Of a stretch of DNA of 36,571 nt, positions 32,321-36,571 are shown piece by piece. The notes below the pieces were generated by a model that was not told where the DNA came from, did no database searches, and saw only the letters and a list, made by a program, of their open reading frames with translations. The position numbers and the translations under genes were made by a program. The stretch is from Brevibacillus gelatini (GTDB taxonomy: Bacteria; Bacillota; Bacilli; Brevibacillales; Brevibacillaceae): assembly GCF_003710935.1 (NCBI RefSeq), contig NZ_RHHS01000073.1, positions 1 to 36,571 of the forward strand. Reading direction: 5' to 3'. Position 1 is the stretch's first letter; every line of letters begins with the position of its first letter.

Positions 32321-33040
32321 TCACAAAATGCCCAATGGAGGCATAATAGTGATTTCGTCAATGGCGGCACCGTCAGGTTGACACAATAGATAAACAATAT
32401 GCTTGGCCAATGAATCAACCGGGATCATTTGCGATGTATCAGGCTTTGGTTCTATGGAATCCCACAATGGAGTATGGACTGCTCCCGGCAATACTGCCGT
32501 CACCTGAACACCTTGCCCCCGAAGTTCTGCCTGCAGTACCTTCGTTAGACCCAACACCCCGAATTTGGAAGCGGAATATCCGCCGCAACCGGGCAACGCA
32601 GTTGTACCGGCAATGGAGACGACATTAATCATCCTCCCCTTGTGGTTTTGCACCATATGCTGGCCAAAGTGTTTACAGGAAAGAAACGTTCCTCTCAGAT
32701 TTACGGCAATCATCCGGTCGAAATCTTCGGTGTCCATCGTCAGCGATGAATGAAACATGCAAACCCCCGCGCAATTAATGAGCGCATCCACTTTCCCATA
32801 TCGAAAAACGGCCTGATCTGCAAAACGACGAACAGAACTTTCATCTGTAACATCCAAAGACATCACCAGGGGATTTGTACTCATTTGGGAAGCCATAGCC
32901 TTTAATTCGGTTTCGTTTCTTGCCCCGAGAACAAGATTTGCCCCCAGTTGGTCCAATAACATCGCGGTTGCTTTACCAATTCCTTTGGATGCTCCTGTAA
33001 TGGCGATTGTCTTTCCGTTGAGCTGCCTAAAATCAATCAT
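32321..33040 (-). CDS. Short-chain dehydrogenase/reductase, sepiapterin-reductase-like by context
   Basis: The 239-residue classical SDR has TGASKGIGKAT (cofactor loop), LINCAGVCMF (NAG-type motif) and the active site VSIAGTTALPGCGGYSASKF with Ser, Tyr and Lys. The Lys/Arg pattern after the loop (LGARNETEL) fits NADPH. It is translationally coupled (ATGA) to the PTPS gene, so it probably reduces the side chain of 6-pyruvoyl-tetrahydropterin, the sepiapterin reductase step. From the SDR sequence alone the substrate cannot be told. Confidence 0.7.
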   Translation of the reverse strand: MIDFRQLNGKTIAITGASKGIGKATAMLLDQLGANLVLGARNETELKAMASQMSTNPLVMSLDVTDESSVRRFADQAVFRYGKVDALINCAGVCMFHSSLTMDTEDFDRMIAVNLRGTFLSCKHFGQHMVQNHKGRMINVVSIAGTTALPGCGGYSASKFGVLGLTKVLQAELRGQGVQVTAVLPGAVHTPLWDSIEPKPDTSQMIPVDSLAKHIVYLLCQPDGAAIDEITIMPPLGIL

Positions 33041-33858
33041 GTTTGCTCACCCGTTCCGTAATACTCAAAATAATTTTTTTCCGTTTCCCAAAGACCGATC
33101 TTGTGCAGCTGCGGAAGATGCGGATGCAGCAGGTTATAAATCACCATCGCAACTACTTCCGATGTCGGGTTCAAATCCTTGAATTCTTCCGTATCCAAAT
33201 TCAGATGCTTGTGGTCAAATTTATTCAGGACAACCGTTTCCACGATTTCATCCAGTTCAGATAAATGGATAATCATTCCCGTAATCGGGTCGGGTTCTCC
33301 TTGAACTGTTACATCAAGGTAATAGTTGTGGCCATGACCATGTGGGTTATTGCATTTTCCGAATAATGCGATATTTTCTTCCGGAGACAGATCGTTACTA
33401 TGCAACCGATGTGCTGCACAAAAATGATATTTACGCGTAAGCCTGGTCATGGAACCACCCTCCCTTTCCGCAGATAAGTAATGATTTTCATGCAATCGAA
33501 TCCGATGCAATTCGCACCCCTTAAACCGATTCTCAAGAGACTGCCAGATATATTGGACCAGGTTTTCCGTGGTTGGAATCCGTTGTTGAAAAAAGGGATG
33601 TTCCCGATCCAAAAATTTACCGTCGAGTTCCTCGCTCACAAATGAATTGGCGATCTGTTTAATCTCCGTTGTATTGACCACAATCCCGGATTTCTCGTTC
33701 AAGGGGCCTTTGACCATGATTTCGAGTTTGTAATCATGCCCGTGCCCGCTCGGGTTATTGCACTTACCGAATACACGGCGATTTTCTTCCTCACTCCACG
33801 CGGGTACACGATACACATGCGTTGCCGAAAAATCAATTCTTCGCGATAAATAGAGCAC
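33037..33858 (-). CDS. Tandem 6-pyruvoyl-tetrahydropterin synthase (PTPS-II) fusion
   Basis: The 273-residue protein has two PTPS domains. Both carry the mammalian-type C-x5-HGH motif: FGKCNNPSGHGHDY (Cys33, His39, His41) and FGKCNNPHGHGHNY; zinc His residues also lie in FSATHVY and FCAAHRL. Domain 2 (from residue 137) keeps the catalytic Asp-His (FDHKHLNLD) and the pterin-binding Glu (WETEKN). In domain 1 the Asp-His is DGKFLD, so it is probably inactive. QueD enzymes instead have C-x3-HGH. GTG 33858 has AAGGAGG 6 nt upstream. A second ribosome site (AAGGGAGGG) and ATG 33450 sit exactly at the domain boundary, so domain 2 may also be made alone. Confidence 0.85.
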   Translation of the reverse strand: MLYLSRRIDFSATHVYRVPAWSEEENRRVFGKCNNPSGHGHDYKLEIMVKGPLNEKSGIVVNTTEIKQIANSFVSEELDGKFLDREHPFFQQRIPTTENLVQYIWQSLENRFKGCELHRIRLHENHYLSAEREGGSMTRLTRKYHFCAAHRLHSNDLSPEENIALFGKCNNPHGHGHNYYLDVTVQGEPDPITGMIIHLSELDEIVETVVLNKFDHKHLNLDTEEFKDLNPTSEVVAMVIYNLLHPHLPQLHKIGLWETEKNYFEYYGTGEQT

Positions 33859-33907
33859 GGTTGACCTCCTTGGCTGTCGGGTTCCTTGCACCTGTTTTTG
33901 GCTGGGT

Positions 33908-34492
33908 CTATTGTCTTGCGAGGGAGCGGTCAAACTCTTCACATAGCGCCGGATTTTCAGCAAATAATCCCTTTTTCACCGTAGTCACCGTTGCAGTTCC
34001 CGGTTTTTTGATCCCTCTCGCGCACATGCACAGGTGAGTTCCTTCGACAGTCACAATCACTCCTTTTGGGTTCAGCACATTCCATATGGCGTCAGCAATT
34101 TGCGTCGTCATTCTCTCCTGTACCTGCGGCCGTTGGGAAACGAGTTCCACCAGTCTGGCAAACTTGCTTAAACCGACGATTCTTCCATCTGGTATATATC
34201 CAATATGTGCTTTCCCGTAAAAAGGAATGATATGGTGCTCACAAAATGTATAGTAAGTAATATCCTTTACCGTAATCATGCCGTTATACTGTTCTTCAAA
34301 CGTTGTGGTCAATGCTGTTTCAGGATTTACCCCTACCCCGGAAAAAACTTCCCGGTACATTTTGGCAACCCGCTTCGGTGTATCCAAAAGTCCCTCACGT
34401 TCCGGGTTTTCTCCAATTTCCTTCAAAATATTGCGAATGCTTTCTTCAATGACATCGTTTTGGATTCGGTTGCTCGTTACTAGTGGCTGCAT
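33908..34492 (-). CDS. folE: GTP cyclohydrolase I
   Basis: The 194-residue protein has the family landmarks: YTFCEHHIIPFYGKAHIGYI (zinc Cys and His), GLSKFARLVELVSQRPQVQE, and EGTHLCMCARGIKKPG (second zinc Cys). It opens GTP to 7,8-dihydroneopterin triphosphate, the first step of both folate and biopterin synthesis. The ATG follows AGGGGG. It heads the ten-gene run, directly behind riboswitch B, with PTPS 49 bp downstream. That places this copy in a dedicated pterin branch and not in housekeeping folate synthesis. Confidence 0.95.
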   Translation of the reverse strand: MQPLVTSNRIQNDVIEESIRNILKEIGENPEREGLLDTPKRVAKMYREVFSGVGVNPETALTTTFEEQYNGMITVKDITYYTFCEHHIIPFYGKAHIGYIPDGRIVGLSKFARLVELVSQRPQVQERMTTQIADAIWNVLNPKGVIVTVEGTHLCMCARGIKKPGTATVTTVKKGLFAENPALCEEFDRSLARQ

Positions 34493-34515
34493 ACTATGAC
34501 CCCCTAAAATGAAAT

Positions 34516-34546
34516 AAAATCCAGCCCGATATAAGGACTGGATTTT
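34516..34546 (-). terminator. Riboswitch B terminator before folE
   Basis: On the minus strand AAAATCCAG and CTGGATTTT (34546-34516) form a strong stem followed by ATTTCATTTT. It lies between the c-di-GMP aptamer and folE and is the likely expression platform. Confidence 0.75.
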
Positions 34547-34569
34547 CTACTAATACCCATTCCCAATTC

Positions 34570-34642
34570 GGCAACCCGGCTGTCATGGCATTTTCTGCTT
34601 TAGACCCGTGGCTTTGCGTCCCCATCTTTCAATAGGTTTGCC
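34570..34642 (-). ncRNA. Class-I cyclic di-GMP riboswitch B (GEMM-I)
   Basis: On the minus strand P1 pairs GGCAA with TTGCC. The core reads GGCAAACC, TTGAAAGATGGGGACGCAAA, GCCACGGGTCTAAAG and ATGACAGCCGGGTTGCC, the standard GEMM-I order including the GAAA loop and GGGACGCAAAGCC block. It is closer to the textbook consensus than riboswitch A and shares ACGGGTCTAAAG with it. A terminator and then folE follow. The ligand is inferred from the class. Confidence 0.9.
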
Positions 34643-35200
34643 ATTTGTCGTGAAGAAATTGTGATGGCGAGTAGTATGGTGTTAAATTCGAAATATTGGG
34701 AAATTTCTTGTTATTTTGAGGTGTCGTCAGGACTTTTCTCCTGGTTCCATAGACCAGGAAGTCATCTGGATGAAAACTAGTTTGAGCTTTTTATTTCCTT
34801 TTCATGCGGCTTGGTTTATCCATTCAGATAGACCTATTTGCCCTTAAGGTAAATAGGTCTAATAACCCAATAAGAGCGGTGTAAATAGAGATTTTAGATT
34901 ATTTTGTCTCTTTCCATCATTCTACTCCTGTTTTTGACACATTTCAATGCTAAATCACCATTTCTTGACATAATTTTTCCGTTTATCTTAAAAATTCAAC
35001 AAAAAATCCACATTTCTGAAAAACCAATATCATTCCAACACAAAAAGCACTGACCGGATTGGCCAATGCCGAAGAAACAGCAGTGACAGCGCCAAGTATG
35101 GGGCTTTCCACTAAGCTTGCGAACTTATTCGCTGCTGGAACGTAGACCACATCCCATCCAACGTTCACAAAAATGCTACATTTTTTCTACTCAGTTTTAT
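34643..35200. other. AT-rich intergenic gap
   Basis: About 560 bp without a supported gene. The right side of riboswitch B must hold its promoter, but I see no clear -35/-10 pair. A hydrophobic 61-codon minus-strand frame (34983-35168) and a plus-strand piece (ALTGLANAEETAVTAPSMGL) in the same place match nothing I know and have no ribosome site; they may be gene relics. Confidence 0.4.
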
Positions 35201-35201
35201 A

Positions 35202-35231
35202 TTGACAAACTGATTTTAGGGCAACTAACAT
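35202..35231 (+). promoter_or_regulatory. Candidate promoter of the pectate lyase gene
   Basis: A consensus TTGACA (35202-35207) is followed after 18 nt by TAACAT (35226-35231). The resulting leader of about 130 nt contains the AAGGAGG ribosome site and no aptamer that I recognise. Confidence 0.5.
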
Positions 35232-35365
35232 AGGGTATGCATTTTTTGCCTATTTGTGGATTTTTTGGCAGGCAATTTTGTGAAAGGAGTGGTGTGTTTT
35301 TAAACATCCAGCAAAAAAGCTTTTCATCAGAATCAGAGGTAGCTAACATTCAAGGAGGATTCATT

Positions 35366-36331
35366 ATGTCGAAAACAAAGAAAAGTATTGTATCCGCTGC
35401 ATTAGTTCTCACACTTGGCATGACTTTTTTGAGCTCCAATCCGCTTCCTTTCTCTATCGCCTATGCTGCTGATGCTTCGGGTACGACCGCAAGTATCTCG
35501 GAAATTTTAAAAAACCAGCAAGCTGACGGCGGTTGGAAAAAAGATTATGCGGAAACCAAAGGAGAATGGGCAAAGTCCACGATTGACAACAAGGCGACTT
35601 ATACTGAAATCAGACGATTGGCAAGTGAGTTTAAGAAAACCCAAAATACCAAGTATTCCGATGCGGCTATTAAGGGAATCGAATTCTTGCTGAACATGCA
35701 GTATGATAACGGCGGATGGCCGCAAATTTATAAAGCCTCCGGCTATCATCGCCACATCACCTACAACGATGACGCGATGATTAATGTCATGATTCTTTTG
35801 GATGAAGTGGCAAATAAAAAAGGCGACTTTTCTTTTGTAAATAACGCTTTAGCAGATAAAAGCCGTAAAGCGGTAGAAAAAGGGGTCATGTGCATTTTAA
35901 ATACCCAAGTGAAAGTGAACGGCAAATTGACAGCATGGGGCCAACAGCATGACTCTAGCTCGCTGAAGCCTGCAGGTGCTCGCGCGTTTGAAGTTCCTTC
36001 CCTTAGCTCCAAAGAAAGTGTCACCATTGTTAAATTTTTGAAAACGAGAAAGTCCACTTCTGAAATCTCTTCCGCTATTAAAGCTGCGGAAGACTGGTTC
36101 AAAGCAGTTAAACTCACCGGAATCCGAATCGACAAATCTGGTGGTGACGTAAAAGTGGTGAAAGACCCAAGCGCCGCTCCGATCTGGGCCCGTTTCTACG
36201 AAATCGGAACCAACAAACCTATTTTTGTTGGCCGCGATGGCGTAGTGAAATACAATTTGAGCGAAATCGAAAAAGAAAGAAGAACCGGTTACGCCTGGTA
36301 CGGAAACTGGCCTGCCAGTCTGGTTAAATAA
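35366..36331 (+). CDS. Secreted pectate lyase, polysaccharide lyase family 10
   Basis: The 321-residue protein has a signal peptide (MSKTKKSIVSAALVLTLGMT, cleaved after AYA near residue 33) and a family-10 pectate lyase domain: NQQADGGWKKDYAE, FLLNMQYDNGGWPQIYKASG, ITYNDDAMINVM, AWGQQHD, ARAFEVPSLS and APIWARFYEIGTNKPIFVGR. These match the alpha/alpha toroid and substrate-cleft motifs of PL10 enzymes. AAGGAGG lies 7 nt before ATG 35366; the longer frame from 35237 is rejected. It cleaves polygalacturonate outside the cell. It is monocistronic and is not linked by sequence to the pterin operon. Confidence 0.9.
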   Translation: MSKTKKSIVSAALVLTLGMTFLSSNPLPFSIAYAADASGTTASISEILKNQQADGGWKKDYAETKGEWAKSTIDNKATYTEIRRLASEFKKTQNTKYSDAAIKGIEFLLNMQYDNGGWPQIYKASGYHRHITYNDDAMINVMILLDEVANKKGDFSFVNNALADKSRKAVEKGVMCILNTQVKVNGKLTAWGQQHDSSSLKPAGARAFEVPSLSSKESVTIVKFLKTRKSTSEISSAIKAAEDWFKAVKLTGIRIDKSGGDVKVVKDPSAAPIWARFYEIGTNKPIFVGRDGVVKYNLSEIEKERRTGYAWYGNWPASLVK

Positions 36332-36417
36332 TTTCGTTGGAGCAGACGCGTGCCATTGTTCCGTTGTGCAAGTAGCCGAGTTTGAGACACGGTAATGAAG
36401 ATTGCGTGTCAGATTGT

Positions 36418-36459
36418 AAACAAACTTCCTCGCTGAGATAACAGTGGGGGGGTTTGTTT
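36418..36459 (+). terminator. Hairpin after the pectate lyase gene
   Basis: AAACAAAC (36418-36425) pairs with GTTTGTTT (36452-36459), with further C/G pairing inside. It lies 87 nt after the stop codon and is the best terminator candidate. The sequence to the window end shows no gene. Confidence 0.5.
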
Positions 36460-36571
36460 AGTAGGTTGATCTAAGTTGATGTGTTAATCGGGGAGGTTTT
36501 TGTTGGTGGTTTGGGCACGTAGATTAATTACACTCTGCTAATCAGGAATCTTGGGAATGTAAATTTTTTTG

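Noticed and set aside
33037..34492. Queuosine (QueD) pathway reading of the folE-PTPS pair
   Set aside because: The PTPS motifs are C-x5-HGH and not the C-x3-HGH of QueD, no queC, queE or queF lies nearby, and an SDR follows instead.
34983..35168. A hydrophobic 61-codon minus-strand frame in the AT-rich gap
   Set aside because: No ribosome site, no family match that I can recognise, and an equally plausible frame on the other strand.

Overview
The window looks like the chromosome of a spore-forming, motile Bacillota of the Brevibacillus/Paenibacillus group. Strong AGGAGG ribosome sites, consensus SigA promoters, a T-box leader, a lysine riboswitch, two class-I cyclic di-GMP (GEMM-I) riboswitches, a GerPA/GerPF-type spore protein and several proteins close to Bacillus ones (PncA, YugG/YugH) support this. 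The genus is an inference. Most of bases 1-20000 look GC-rich; bases 25000-36500 are visibly more AT-rich, which suggests a different origin for that part. No rRNA, tRNA, CRISPR array or intact insertion sequence was seen.

Bases 1-3730: a secreted protein with pre-peptidase-type beta domains and a YD-repeat tail (minus strand) faces an XRE repressor, an ImmA/IrrE-type metallopeptidase and a LexA-like S24 protein that has lost its catalytic Ser/Lys. Two GAAC-N4-GTTC (SOS-type) boxes and two GTACAA-N5-TTGTAY operators mark the control regions; one operator lies inside the spacer of the promoter for the secreted protein. Bases 3700-10800: an alpha/beta hydrolase, a CGNR zinc-finger regulator, a DinB-family protein, lysine permease LysP behind a lysine riboswitch, an Lrp-type regulator plus aminotransferase (alaR-alaT type) behind a T-box leader whose specifier reads as GCU (Ala), and nicotinamidase PncA followed by a frameshifted NadD-like relic. 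Bases 11000-20600: a PAS-PAS-GGDEF-EAL protein, a Dam-type methyltransferase with a short putative restriction nuclease, a GerPA-like spore protein, a KTSC protein, a polar amino acid ABC importer, an AzlCD amino acid exporter with a TrmB-type regulator, and a small unknown protein.

Bases 20750-34650 hold the most interesting system. A GEMM-I riboswitch on the plus strand precedes a GNAT/autoinducer-synthase-like protein and a membrane-embedded chemoreceptor-like protein, followed by a dCache-GGDEF diguanylate cyclase. From the other side, a second GEMM-I riboswitch on the minus strand heads a tightly packed ten-gene run: GTP cyclohydrolase I, a tandem PTPS-II (mammalian-type 6-pyruvoyl-tetrahydropterin synthase), a sepiapterin-reductase-like SDR, an RsbT/RsbW-type ATPase protein, an alpha/beta hydrolase, a HAMP membrane sensor, a STAS protein, an RsbU/SpoIIE-type PP2C phosphatase, a Jag_N-DUF342 (FapA-like) protein and a second STAS protein. 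The first three enzymes match the three steps of tetrahydrobiopterin synthesis from GTP; the rest make a partner-switching module. The reading offered here is a c-di-GMP-controlled pterin and partner-switch signalling island; that linkage is inferred from gene order and riboswitches only.

Bases 34650-36571: an AT-rich gap and a secreted family-10 pectate lyase with its own promoter.
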